In this document: positions 31,577 through 39,212 of the stretch, piece after piece
How the letters are laid out: the number at the start of each line of letters is the position of its first letter
How positions within the stretch are numbered: position 1 is the stretch's first letter
Assembly (NCBI GenBank): GCA_964585225.1
Contig: CAZPCZ010000001.1
Coordinates: 1 to 64,000 of the forward strand
DNA length: 64,000 nt
Source of the DNA: CAZPCZ01 sp964585225
GTDB taxonomy: Bacteria > Patescibacteriota > Patescibacteriia > JACPHY01
Direction of reading: 5' to 3'
Notes under the pieces: model-generated
Databases searched by the model: none
What the model was told of the DNA's origin: nothing
The model's input: only the letters and a program-made list of their open reading frames with translations
Program-made: the position numbers and the translations under genes

Positions 31577-33004
31577 TCACGAACGGAGATCCCACCACAT
31601 GCGCATGACCGCACGGGTGAACCGCCACCCTTCTCGAAACCGAAGCATCTTCGACTCACCGAATGTCCGCGCGAGGTAGTGCACGGGTACCTCGACCATC
31701 TTCAAGCTCAGCGCCGCCGCGCCGAAGAAGAGCGCGAGATCACCGTAGCGATCGAGCTGCGCCAGCTTCGATGGGATCGACATGCGCTCGAAGTCGCGCT
31801 GAAAGAGCACTTTTGTTCCGCAGAATGCATCGGTTGCGTGCTGTCCCGTCACGCGAGCAACCGCCGAACCAAAACGACGGTTCATAAAGACATTAAGGGG
31901 CTGCATCGCGCCGCGCTCCATGGGGTAGATAAGCCGCGAGCCGTACAAGAATTCGCCGCGCCGTGTACTGATGGTGTCGTAGAATGTACGCAGCGCTGCG
32001 GGATCGACGCTCGCATCTGCATCGAGCACCATGAGGATGTCTCCGTTCGCTTGCGCGAAGCCCGTCCGGACTGCGTCCCATTTTCCTCGTCCACCCTGCA
32101 CCACGCAGCGCACGTTCCGTTTCCCCGCGTACTCCGCGACGACGCGCTGAATCTCTTCCCGTGTTCCATCTGTGGAGTGCCCCTCCACGAAGAGGATCTC
32201 GGTCGCGCTCCCCAGCGCCGGCACGCGTTGCACGATCTGCTCGATGTTCCCGCGCTCGTTCCGTGCGGGGATGATGACGCTCACTCGAAATCGCGCTCCC
32301 GCCGAATGGCGGGGTCGCAGCCGACACATGACGTACTCGATGACGCAGAACCGATTGATGATCGGAAGCGGAGCGAGCACGCGATTGGCGAAGGCGCTGA
32401 ACCACGGAATGTACTTCGGGAAGAGCGTCCGTCTCCCGTGCTGGATGATCTCGAAATCCGCGAGCTGGAGCAGTCGCACCACGTCGTGGTGTCCAATCCA
32501 GTTCAGGAATGGGTGTGGCTGCTTGAGCCGGAGCGATGCTGCGAGCGTGAGGATCGGGGACCAGAGGCGATTGTACTTCGTCACGATGACGCGCGTGCGC
32601 TCATCACAGAGCGCGTGGATGTTCTTGAACGACGCGTGAATGTCGTCGAGGTACCCCACGAGGTCGGAGAGGATGACGTAGTCGAACGCCTTCGTAATTG
32701 GCGAGACCACGTCAATATCGCCCTCGTAGAACTCAAGATGGGGGTATCGCTCCCGTGCGAGCCGCACGACCGTTGGCGAGCAATCAATGCCCGCGCCAAC
32801 CTTCGGCTCCACTGTGTGGAGGAGTTCTGCGGTTCCACACCCAACCTCGCAAACGGTGCTCCCCTTCGGGATGAACGTCCGGAGGAGCCGCGTGAGCCCA
32901 TGGTAGTAGTACGCATTCCGGCGATTCCATCGTGGAAGCTCTGGCGCGATCGCATCGAAATGCGCACGAAGCTGTGCTTTCCGCGACTGCGGTGCGTCGC
33001 TCAT
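31577..33004 (-). CDS. Fusion of a SAM methyltransferase and a GT2 glycosyltransferase
   Basis: A 475-residue two-domain protein. Residues about 1-235 form a class I methyltransferase: TVCEVGCGTAELLHTV is motif I, GIDCSPTVVRLARER motif II and FDYVILSDLVGYLDD motif IV. From about 243 a GT2 domain follows: FRVSVIIPARNERGNIEQIV, LFVEGHSTDGT, GGRGKWDAVRTGFAQA and VLDADAS, the DxD motif. There is no membrane segment. Fusing both activities suggests that one residue is added and methylated in sequence, or that the methyltransferase acts as a length or step control. ATG at 33004 overlaps the stop of the GDP-fucose synthase gene (ATGA). Confidence 0.93.
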   Translation of the reverse strand: MSDAPQSRKAQLRAHFDAIAPELPRWNRRNAYYYHGLTRLLRTFIPKGSTVCEVGCGTAELLHTVEPKVGAGIDCSPTVVRLARERYPHLEFYEGDIDVVSPITKAFDYVILSDLVGYLDDIHASFKNIHALCDERTRVIVTKYNRLWSPILTLAASLRLKQPHPFLNWIGHHDVVRLLQLADFEIIQHGRRTLFPKYIPWFSAFANRVLAPLPIINRFCVIEYVMCRLRPRHSAGARFRVSVIIPARNERGNIEQIVQRVPALGSATEILFVEGHSTDGTREEIQRVVAEYAGKRNVRCVVQGGRGKWDAVRTGFAQANGDILMVLDADASVDPAALRTFYDTISTRRGEFLYGSRLIYPMERGAMQPLNVFMNRRFGSAVARVTGQHATDAFCGTKVLFQRDFERMSIPSKLAQLDRYGDLALFFGAAALSLKMVEVPVHYLARTFGESKMLRFREGWRFTRAVMRMWWDLRS

Positions 33005-33951
33005 ACGTTCGCCACGCGCGCGTTGGCTTCATACCACGCGATTGTTGCCCGGAGGCCATCCGCAAGCAACGTGCGGGCGACAAAGCCGCACTCGCGCTGT
33101 GCACGAGTCGCATCGAGGCATCGGCGTGGGAATCCTTCCGGTTTCGACGCATCCCATTGGATGGTGCCCGTGAACCCCATGATGGAACAGATGGTTCGGA
33201 CGAGTGTTTCGATGGTCGTTTCCATTCCGGTCCCCAGATTCATCGGTGCGGGATCGTCGTAACGTTCCGTCGCGAGCACAATGCCCTCAGCCGCATCCTC
33301 CACGTACAGGAATTCACGAGTCGCTTGCCCACTCCCCCATACAGACACCGCATCGTCTCCCTGCTGCTTGGCATCCGTGATTTTCCGGATGAGCGCGGGG
33401 ACGACGTGCGATCGCTCGGGATCGAAGTGATCACCAGGACCGTAGAGGTTGACCGGCAGGAGATGGATGGCGTGGAACCCGTACTCGCGCCGGTACGCTT
33501 CCGCTTGGACGAGGAGCATCTTCTTCGCGAGACCGTACGGTGCAGTCGCTGGAGCAGGATACCCATCCCAAAGGGATTCCTCCCGCAGTGGAATGGGAGT
33601 ATGCTCCGGGTACTCGCACGTCGTACCCACGACGATGAACCGCTCGACACTCGCATGACGCGCCGCCTCCATGAGCTGGAGCCCCATGATGGCGTTGTCG
33701 TAGAACAGTTGCCCGGGATGCGCGACGTTGTACCCAATCCCTCCGACGTTCGCCGCGAGGTGGAGCACGACATCGTGGTCACGCACGACGTCCACACACG
33801 TCTCCCATCGACGGAGGTCATGCACCGCCGAACGTGGAACGGTGATCTGTGCGGGTGGGACGCCGATCGCGAGGAGGCGGCGGTGCACGGCACCACCGAG
33901 AAACCCGGTACCACCGGTGAGGAGGATGCGCTTACGCTTGAGATCAAGCAT
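33001..33951 (-). CDS. fcl: GDP-L-fucose synthase
   Basis: A 316-residue SDR of normal size. GGTGFLGGAVHRRL binds NADP; LHLAANVGG, VVGTTCEYPEHTP and the catalytic YGLAKK are all typical of Fcl/WcaG (GDP-4-keto-6-deoxymannose 3,5-epimerase-4-reductase), as are NLYGPGDHFDPERSHVVPAL and GSGQATREFLYVEDAA. Together with the GDP-mannose 4,6-dehydratase gene at 34609-35634 it completes the path from GDP-mannose to GDP-L-fucose. ATG at 33951 has GGTGAT five bases upstream. It begins a transcription unit: promoter at 33978-34006, terminator of the previous unit just before. Confidence 0.93.
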   Translation of the reverse strand: MLDLKRKRILLTGGTGFLGGAVHRRLLAIGVPPAQITVPRSAVHDLRRWETCVDVVRDHDVVLHLAANVGGIGYNVAHPGQLFYDNAIMGLQLMEAARHASVERFIVVGTTCEYPEHTPIPLREESLWDGYPAPATAPYGLAKKMLLVQAEAYRREYGFHAIHLLPVNLYGPGDHFDPERSHVVPALIRKITDAKQQGDDAVSVWGSGQATREFLYVEDAAEGIVLATERYDDPAPMNLGTGMETTIETLVRTICSIMGFTGTIQWDASKPEGFPRRCLDATRAQRECGFVARTLLADGLRATIAWYEANARVANV

Positions 33952-33977
33952 ATCTATCACCAAACGTATCGAATCCC

Positions 33978-34006
33978 AGTGTCCCATGCGGGATATGAAC
34001 GGTCAA
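33978..34006 (-). promoter_or_regulatory. Promoter for the fcl operon
   Basis: TTGACC (34006-34001), 17-base spacer, GACACT (33983-33978), about 27 bases before the fcl ATG and directly after a T-run terminator. Confidence 0.6.
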
Positions 34007-34045
34007 TGCGCCCACGAAACCAAATACCCCGCTTGCAACCCGAAC

Positions 34046-34079
34046 AAAAAAACGCGCCCCGATGGACATCGCGACGCGC
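34046..34079 (-). terminator. Rho-independent terminator after the cupin gene
   Basis: A GC-rich stem of about 12 pairs with one wobble and one mismatch (GCGCGTCGCGATG / CATCGGGGCGCG), then seven T on the minus strand (34052-34046). It is the clearest intrinsic terminator in the window and ends the gmd-cupin unit. Confidence 0.85.
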
Positions 34080-34112
34080 CTCTACGACTCCACTCTTCGC
34101 TTGGAACGGTGC

Positions 34113-34533
34113 TCACGACACCGCTCGCGCGTCGCCGTGTCCTGGCGCGGGGATGGTGTCCCGCGCATCGTACGGCCGATCGGCGAGGGTGATGAGGATC
34201 GTCCCCGGCTCCGGGCCGAAGAACGTGTGCGGGACTCCCGCGGGACATTCGATGAGGCATAGCGCGCGGAGTTGCTCGTGTACCTGCTCCTCCGCGCCCA
34301 CCCCCCACCACGAACCTCGCGAACCCACCGTGTGCGAGCATGAACCACTCCGTCGTGGTCGCATGGGCATGACGTCCGAGCGCCATGTCCGCCACGACAC
34401 GATCGGTACATGTGATCTCGTTCACGCGCGCAACCGTAAAGGGCGCGGGGAGCTCGACCTCAACGATCGTCCGTCGCGCATCAATGTGGACGACGGGAAG
34501 CGGCATCACGGTACAACGACGGTCCTGTTCCAT
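34113..34533 (-). pseudogene. WxcM/FdtA-like cupin gene broken by a frameshift in a G run
   Basis: Two overlapping frames together make one cupin. The first (from ATG at 34533, with AGGAGAGGAG upstream) reads VVHIDARRTIVEVELPAPFTV, then GRHAHATTTEWFMLAHGGFARFVV. The second continues with VHEQLRALCLIECPAGVPHTFFG and GTILITLADRPYD. The join is at a run of six G (in GTGGTGGGGGGTGGG); removing one G gives a single 139-residue protein, the usual size for sugar-isomerase cupins (WxcM/FdtA-like). Without the change the first frame runs into 100 residues without similarity. It could be a pseudogene, a sequencing error or a slippage site. Neighbour: GDP-mannose dehydratase upstream. Confidence 0.75.
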
Positions 34534-34608
34534 GGTGTGCTCCTCTCCTGTTTCCCCCGTGAGCGGATGTTCCGAAACGAGCGACTCGAACAACGCGATC
34601 CGAATGCT

Positions 34609-35634
34609 TCATTGATACACCGCAGCCGCTGAACGCGACCCCTCCGCAGGACGAAGGGCAAACGCCTTCCCCTCCGCATCCACCATCATACGCACGAGCG
34701 CACGGAACGTCGTCTGCGGTTGCCATCCGAGCTTCGCTCTCGCTTTCGATGCATCACCGACGAGATACGGGATTTCCTTCGGGCGCAGCTCGCGTGGGTC
34801 AAAGGCGATGTAGTGTTCTGGATCGAGCCCCGCGTACGTGAACGCCTCATGGATGAACTCACGAACGGAGTGCGCCTCGCCCGTTGCGATGACGTAGTCA
34901 TCCGGCTCGTCCTGCTGGAGCATGAGCCACATCGCCTCGACGTACTCTCTCGCGTACCCCCAGTCGCGTTTCGCGTCGAGGTTCCCAAGGTAGAGCTTCT
35001 GCTGCACCCCCGCCTTGATGCGATAGATCGCCTGCGTAATCTTCCGGGTGACATACGTCTCACCCCGGCGCGGGGACTCGTGATTGAAGAGGATGCCACC
35101 GCACGCGTACATGCCGTACGCCTCACGGTAATTCACCGTCACATGGTGCGCGAACGCCTTTGCGGCACCATAGGGACTTGCGGGATGGAATGGCGTCCGT
35201 TCGGTGATGGGGAGATCGGTCGAATCGCCGAACATCTCACTGCTCGACGCTTGGTAGAATCGACAATTCAACCCGCTCTGCCTAATCGCCTCGAGCAACC
35301 GAATGGCGCCGAGCCCGGTGACGTCTCCCGTGAACTCTGGAACGTCAAAACTCACACGGACGTGCGCCTGCGCGCCGATATTGTACACCTCTTCGGGACG
35401 AATCGTTTGGATGAGTCGTTGGAGTGCATTAGAATCCGCGAGATCTGCGTAGTGCAAGAAAAATCGCGTCGTCGGCGAGTGCGGATCTGCGACAAGATGC
35501 GCGATGCGCTCCGCATTGTTCGTACTCGAACGACGAATGGTGCCATGCACCTCATACCCCTTGGCGAGCAACAGCTCCGCGAGGTAGCTTCCGTCTTGGC
35601 CAGTGACACCAGTGATAAGCGCCTTCTTTCTCAT
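34609..35634 (-). CDS. gmd: GDP-mannose 4,6-dehydratase
   Basis: A 341-residue SDR with all family marks: [20 protein letters not shown] (NADP loop), [39 protein letters not shown] (catalytic Ser and Glu), the catalytic YGAAKAFAH and [20 protein letters not shown]. It converts GDP-mannose to GDP-4-keto-6-deoxymannose, the substrate of the fcl product. ATG at 35634 is the usual start for the family; ATG at 35643 lies three codons upstream. The gene is followed by the broken cupin gene and a terminator, so gmd and fcl sit in separate units although they serve the same pathway. A hairpin lies upstream. Confidence 0.96.
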   Translation of the reverse strand: MRKKALITGVTGQDGSYLAELLLAKGYEVHGTIRRSSTNNAERIAHLVADPHSPTTRFFLHYADLADSNALQRLIQTIRPEEVYNIGAQAHVRVSFDVPEFTGDVTGLGAIRLLEAIRQSGLNCRFYQASSSEMFGDSTDLPITERTPFHPASPYGAAKAFAHHVTVNYREAYGMYACGGILFNHESPRRGETYVTRKITQAIYRIKAGVQQKLYLGNLDAKRDWGYAREYVEAMWLMLQQDEPDDYVIATGEAHSVREFIHEAFTYAGLDPEHYIAFDPRELRPKEIPYLVGDASKARAKLGWQPQTTFRALVRMMVDAEGKAFALRPAEGSRSAAAVYQ

Positions 35635-35677
35635 ATCCACCATCGAATCAAGGGCACCGGCGCACCGCAATACCCCC

Positions 35678-35708
35678 CACACCCGCAGGCGGTCCGTGCC
35701 CGGGTGTG
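35678..35708 (-). terminator. Weak hairpin between the GT2 gene and gmd
   Basis: An 8-base stem CACACCCG / CGGGTGTG with a 15-base loop starts after the GT2 stop (35717). No T-run follows. A possible -10 box (TATTGC, 35672-35667) lies next to it, preceded by GTGTGGGGGG, but the -35 is poor. Confidence 0.3.
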
Positions 35709-35716
35709 CTCGTCAT

Positions 35717-36439
35717 TCAAAACCACGGGATGCCGACCCGGTGTCCGAGCCCGCGAACGAGCACCCATGCGTACGCTGGGCCGTCGCGCAGTAGTCGGAA
35801 ATCGCCCGCACTCGATGGTTGCGGCATGGTAGGAACGTACGCGACGCGCCCGCCTCCGAGGAGCCCCTTCAGAGTGATCTCTGGACAAATTGCGTACCCA
35901 TTCTGGGTTAACCCGAGCGCTTGGACGTACACGCGGTCAAACATCTTATACCCGTACGTGGAATCGGTCACGGTGTGTCCGAGGAGGAACCGCACGAGCG
36001 CGCGGTAGAGTTTCTGGTATGCACGGAACTGCCATGAGAGCGCGCGCGCATCTTCCGACCGCGTGTACCGTGTTGCCTGCGCAACGTGTGCGCCGGCGTG
36101 GAGCGCGGCGAGCATCTTCGGGAGCGCGCCAAGGTCATCCTCCGCGTAGGGGGACACGAGTGCGATGTACCGGCTCGTCGAATACGCAATGCCGAACCGT
36201 GCGAGCGCACCGAACCGTCGCGCAGCACCGAGGCGCTCGAGGAGCGTGAACTGCACCCATGGGTATCGCTCGCGCATAAAGCGGACGATCGTGTCGCGAT
36301 GCGGATCCTCATCATTCGCGACGACGATCACGTCCGTATCGCTCGGGTTCGCCATGAGATACGCCGCGAGCTGATCGAGGAACGACGGGAGAACCTCCGT
36401 GGACGTCGTGCACGGGATCACGATGGACACTTCATTCAT
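35717..36439 (-). CDS. GT2 glycosyltransferase with unusual acidic motif
   Basis: A 240-residue protein starting VSIVIPCTTSTEVLPSFL, then VIVVANDEDPHRDT as first acidic motif. In place of the usual DxD strand it reads ALVSPYAEDDLGALP, with an EDD. VTDSTYGYKMFDR matches the DPM1-like branch. No C-terminal membrane segments. The sugar is unknown. ATG at 36439 is the only start giving a normal first strand; a run of 7-base repeats stands just upstream where a ribosome site would be expected. Confidence 0.85.
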   Translation of the reverse strand: MNEVSIVIPCTTSTEVLPSFLDQLAAYLMANPSDTDVIVVANDEDPHRDTIVRFMRERYPWVQFTLLERLGAARRFGALARFGIAYSTSRYIALVSPYAEDDLGALPKMLAALHAGAHVAQATRYTRSEDARALSWQFRAYQKLYRALVRFLLGHTVTDSTYGYKMFDRVYVQALGLTQNGYAICPEITLKGLLGGGRVAYVPTMPQPSSAGDFRLLRDGPAYAWVLVRGLGHRVGIPWF

Positions 36440-36443
36440 AGAA

Positions 36444-36478
36444 AGCCGCAAGCCGACAGCTGCAAGCTTCAAGCAGCG
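36444..36478. repeat. Five 7-base tandem repeats just before a start codon
   Basis: AGCCGCA, AGCCGAC, AGCTGCA, AGCTTCA, AGCAGCG (36444-36478), ending four bases from the ATG at 36439. Same heptamer family as 26195-26228. Confidence 0.85.
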
Positions 36479-36487
36479 GCGGGATCT

Positions 36488-37477
36488 TCATACGCGCGCT
36501 CCGGTCTGCACGCGGCCGAATGGCATCTCGTATTCCTGGAGGAGTGGTTTCAAGTACAGGTAATTCGAGAATCGAGTGACAAATGAATTCTTGATCCGTC
36601 CCTCCTCGAGGAGCGCCTTGAGCTCGATGATGCCGTCCTCGATGCGGCGCTCCGGACGAAACCCGAGATCGCGCTGCGCCTTCGCGCTCGTTGTGCGGTA
36701 GTTGCGGTTGTCCTGCGTCATCACCGACGATCGCTCGACGACCGCATGGGGGAAGTGGTGATGGATGCGATCCGCGAGATCGTGGATGGTGCAGTTCTCC
36801 GCATGCGCGTTGTATGTACCCGCGGATGGTGTCGTAAGCTCCTGCGCGATGAGCTGCGCGATGTCCTTCACGTGGACGAACGGCCGGAACTGCTGCCCAC
36901 CGAACACGCTCATCTTCCTATGGAGCGCGGCGCGCATCGTGAGCGTGTTCACGACGAGGTCGAACCGAATCCGCGCGTGTGTATCGCCGACGCCGTAGAG
37001 CGTCCCCAGCCGGAATTGGAGCACGTTCGGACGACGCGCGAGGAGCTCCTCGCCCCAAATCTTCGTCTTCGCGTAGAGCGAGAGCGGATGGAGCGGCGAC
37101 CCCTCGTGGAGCTCATCATCACGCTCCGTCGCGCCGTACACGGAACATGACGACATCACCAAGAGCTTGCCGTGGGAGTGCTCCGCGGCGTACCGCAGCG
37201 CATGGACGTTCACATCCATCGTGAGCCGTTCGTTGAGCGCGCACGCGGGATCGCCGACGAGCGCCGCGAGCCAGACCACTGCATCCGCCCAGTCAAGGTG
37301 CGGCTGGAGTTGCGCGTAGTCGCGAACATCTCCGTACACGAACGGCACATCCTTGCGGTATGACTCCTCGTAGAGCAGCACGTCGTAGACGCGCACCTCG
37401 TGATCGCTCGTCCGGAGTACATCCGTCAGCGCCCCGCCGAGGTATCCCGCGCCGCCGGTGATGAGGACGCGTGCCAT
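36488..37477 (-). CDS. NAD-dependent sugar epimerase/dehydratase
   Basis: A 329-residue extended SDR. LITGGAGYLGGALTDVL binds NAD; MSSCSVYGATE and the catalytic YAKTK follow. It is a paralogue of the protein at 10087-11127 along the whole body and shows what the normal C-terminus looks like (FSNYLYLKPLLQEYEMPFG). Substrate unknown; UDP-hexose 4-epimerase-like and dehydratase-like enzymes share this plan. ATG at 37477 follows the TAG of the ligase-like gene by one base. The upstream extension of the frame lies inside that gene. Confidence 0.9.
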   Translation of the reverse strand: MARVLITGGAGYLGGALTDVLRTSDHEVRVYDVLLYEESYRKDVPFVYGDVRDYAQLQPHLDWADAVVWLAALVGDPACALNERLTMDVNVHALRYAAEHSHGKLLVMSSCSVYGATERDDELHEGSPLHPLSLYAKTKIWGEELLARRPNVLQFRLGTLYGVGDTHARIRFDLVVNTLTMRAALHRKMSVFGGQQFRPFVHVKDIAQLIAQELTTPSAGTYNAHAENCTIHDLADRIHHHFPHAVVERSSVMTQDNRNYRTTSAKAQRDLGFRPERRIEDGIIELKALLEEGRIKNSFVTRFSNYLYLKPLLQEYEMPFGRVQTGARV

Positions 37478-37478
37478 A

Positions 37479-39212
37479 CTACGTCGACGCACGGACAACC
37501 TCTCCATCATTCGCAACGCGCGCCGCAGCGTACGTCAGCGCGAGCGCACTCCAAAACCACGGGTGGACCCAAAGGTACACGGTCTGGTGGTAGAGGACGA
37601 GCGCCAGGAAGAGCGGGAAGAGCACGACGATGGGAAGGACCACGCGACTACGCCGCGTCCTCCAAAGCGCAGCGAGTCCACGAACCATCACCACCACGAG
37701 GAGTCCGGCAATCGCAATGAGGCCGAGCGCGCCGGTCTCGGCCCACGCGTTCATAAAGATATTGAAGATGCCCTTATCCATGTCTCCAGCCGGAACCTCT
37801 TCGTCGACGAAAATACGAGCTTTCAAGTGACGAGCCGCTGCAGCGCTCTGCGCCTCGCGCCGAACCTGTTCAGCAAATGTATCGAATATCCGCTTATCTT
37901 TCAGCTGCCCCGCACCGATACCGGTCAACGGATACGTTCGGCCCACCACCCACCCGACGGCGATGCCGCGCCTCCGTATACTGAACGAACTCTCGACGCG
38001 TGATGGCACCCAATTCAGCCGCGCGAGGTTCTGATTGGTGTAGAACGGATCCACTGGTGGAACCGTCGGGGGAGGGGGAGGTGGAACCGTCGGGGGAGGG
38101 GGAGGGGGCGATGCAGAAGATATCGTCACCGGAACGCGCTCCGAAGTCGCGCGGGCGGTCGACGGTGATGCCGCTTCGGGAACAAACGCGCGCAGGAATG
38201 ATGCGAGGGCCACCACACGATCCTCCTGCGCAACGAGGCCCGCAGCGATCGCGTCTCCGGTCACTGGAGATGGAGGACGATCGGCAACTGTGAGGGCGTA
38301 TGTGGTGCGCCACGACAGCAACGTACGCGCGGTGTTCTGAATCTCAATGAGATTGTACCGATACCAGGAGACGACGAAGAACATGCCGAGGAGGAGCACC
38401 GCCCTCCATCGTTGCGTACGAATCGTCGTGAGCATGAGAAGGCAGAGGAATGTGAGCAGCACGATCTGTCCAACTTTCACGAATGCAAAGAACACGAGCT
38501 GGGTCCAGAGCGCGAGGATGACGAACAGCACAATACTCACCCACCGATGACGTTGCTCCCGCACGAAGAGGTACACGAGTCCAGCGCCAAAAAAAATGAG
38601 GGCGTAAGCAAGGACGTGCACGGTGGACCTCCCGATGAACTCGGTTATCTCGAGTAACCAGGACTGTCCGGGAGACGCATAACTATGGGAAAGGAACTTC
38701 GAGTACGTCACTGTAATGATCGCGAGGCACGAGATCCCCATTGCGCTCAATACCGAACGGATGAGCCGATCCGACCGAAGGACGTTCACGAGGAGGAAGA
38801 CGAGGAAGCTGTACCGCGCAACGGCGATGCCGACTTGGAGCAGCAACGCACGATCGCTCGCGATGGGGAATGCGATGAACTGCGCGACGGCGTTCAGGAG
38901 GAGCAGCGCGTAGAGGATGGGGGCGTGGATGATGCGAAGACGGCGCGTCGCGAGCGCATGCATCGTGAAGAGGATCACGAGGAGCAACGCGAGCTCGGTA
39001 TATTTCACCGACGTTCCGAATACCGGCAACCGTCCCGGGAGCGGGATGCCGAACGCATTGAACGGGAGCAGTACGAAGTATACAAGGGTGCTCACGTGCA
39101 GCCAGCGATACTCGCGATCATTGAACACCTCCTGAATATCATGGAACACCATCGCCCCCGCGCGATGGACGCTCTCCCATACGATTCCAATGATTCGTTG
39201 CGGGGCAGTCAT
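37479..39212 (-). CDS. O-antigen ligase/polymerase-like membrane protein (Wzy_C)
   Basis: A 577-residue protein with about eleven membrane segments. A large outer loop (about 300-470) bears the family marks near its end: YPLTGIGAGQ and NIFMNAWAETGALGLIA, as in WaaL/Wzy_C proteins. The loop includes a Pro-rich stretch with two exact copies of a 24-base repeat encoding PPPPPPTV, longer than in typical members. WaaL-type proteins transfer a finished lipid-linked glycan to an acceptor; related proteins polymerise. In a cell without lipopolysaccharide the acceptor would be a protein or the wall (inference). ATG at 39212 overlaps the upstream GT4 fusion stop (ATGA). Confidence 0.87.
   Translation of the reverse strand: MTAPQRIIGIVWESVHRAGAMVFHDIQEVFNDREYRWLHVSTLVYFVLLPFNAFGIPLPGRLPVFGTSVKYTELALLLVILFTMHALATRRLRIIHAPILYALLLLNAVAQFIAFPIASDRALLLQVGIAVARYSFLVFLLVNVLRSDRLIRSVLSAMGISCLAIITVTYSKFLSHSYASPGQSWLLEITEFIGRSTVHVLAYALIFFGAGLVYLFVREQRHRWVSIVLFVILALWTQLVFFAFVKVGQIVLLTFLCLLMLTTIRTQRWRAVLLLGMFFVVSWYRYNLIEIQNTARTLLSWRTTYALTVADRPPSPVTGDAIAAGLVAQEDRVVALASFLRAFVPEAASPSTARATSERVPVTISSASPPPPPPTVPPPPPPTVPPVDPFYTNQNLARLNWVPSRVESSFSIRRRGIAVGWVVGRTYPLTGIGAGQLKDKRIFDTFAEQVRREAQSAAAARHLKARIFVDEEVPAGDMDKGIFNIFMNAWAETGALGLIAIAGLLVVVMVRGLAALWRTRRSRVVLPIVVLFPLFLALVLYHQTVYLWVHPWFWSALALTYAAARVANDGEVVRAST
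38057..38104. repeat. Two perfect 24-base tandem repeats coding a Pro-rich linker
   Basis: GTGGAACCGTCGGGGGAGGG-GGAG occurs at 38057-38080 and 38081-38104. On the minus strand each copy encodes PPPPPPTV within the large outer loop of the ligase-like protein. Confidence 0.9.

Noticed and set aside
30869..33262. 797-codon + strand open frame
   Set aside because: Shadow of the GT39-like, fusion and fcl genes on the minus strand; composition rich in His, Arg and Glu without any motif.
34003..34593. 196-codon frame taken as one intact protein
   Set aside because: Only the first half resembles a cupin; the second half of the cupin lies in another frame, so the gene is frameshifted.
35667..35672. 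Promoter for gmd (TATTGC with GTGTGGGGGG before it)
   Set aside because: The -35 region (GGACCG) is poor; kept only as a remark in the hairpin entry.
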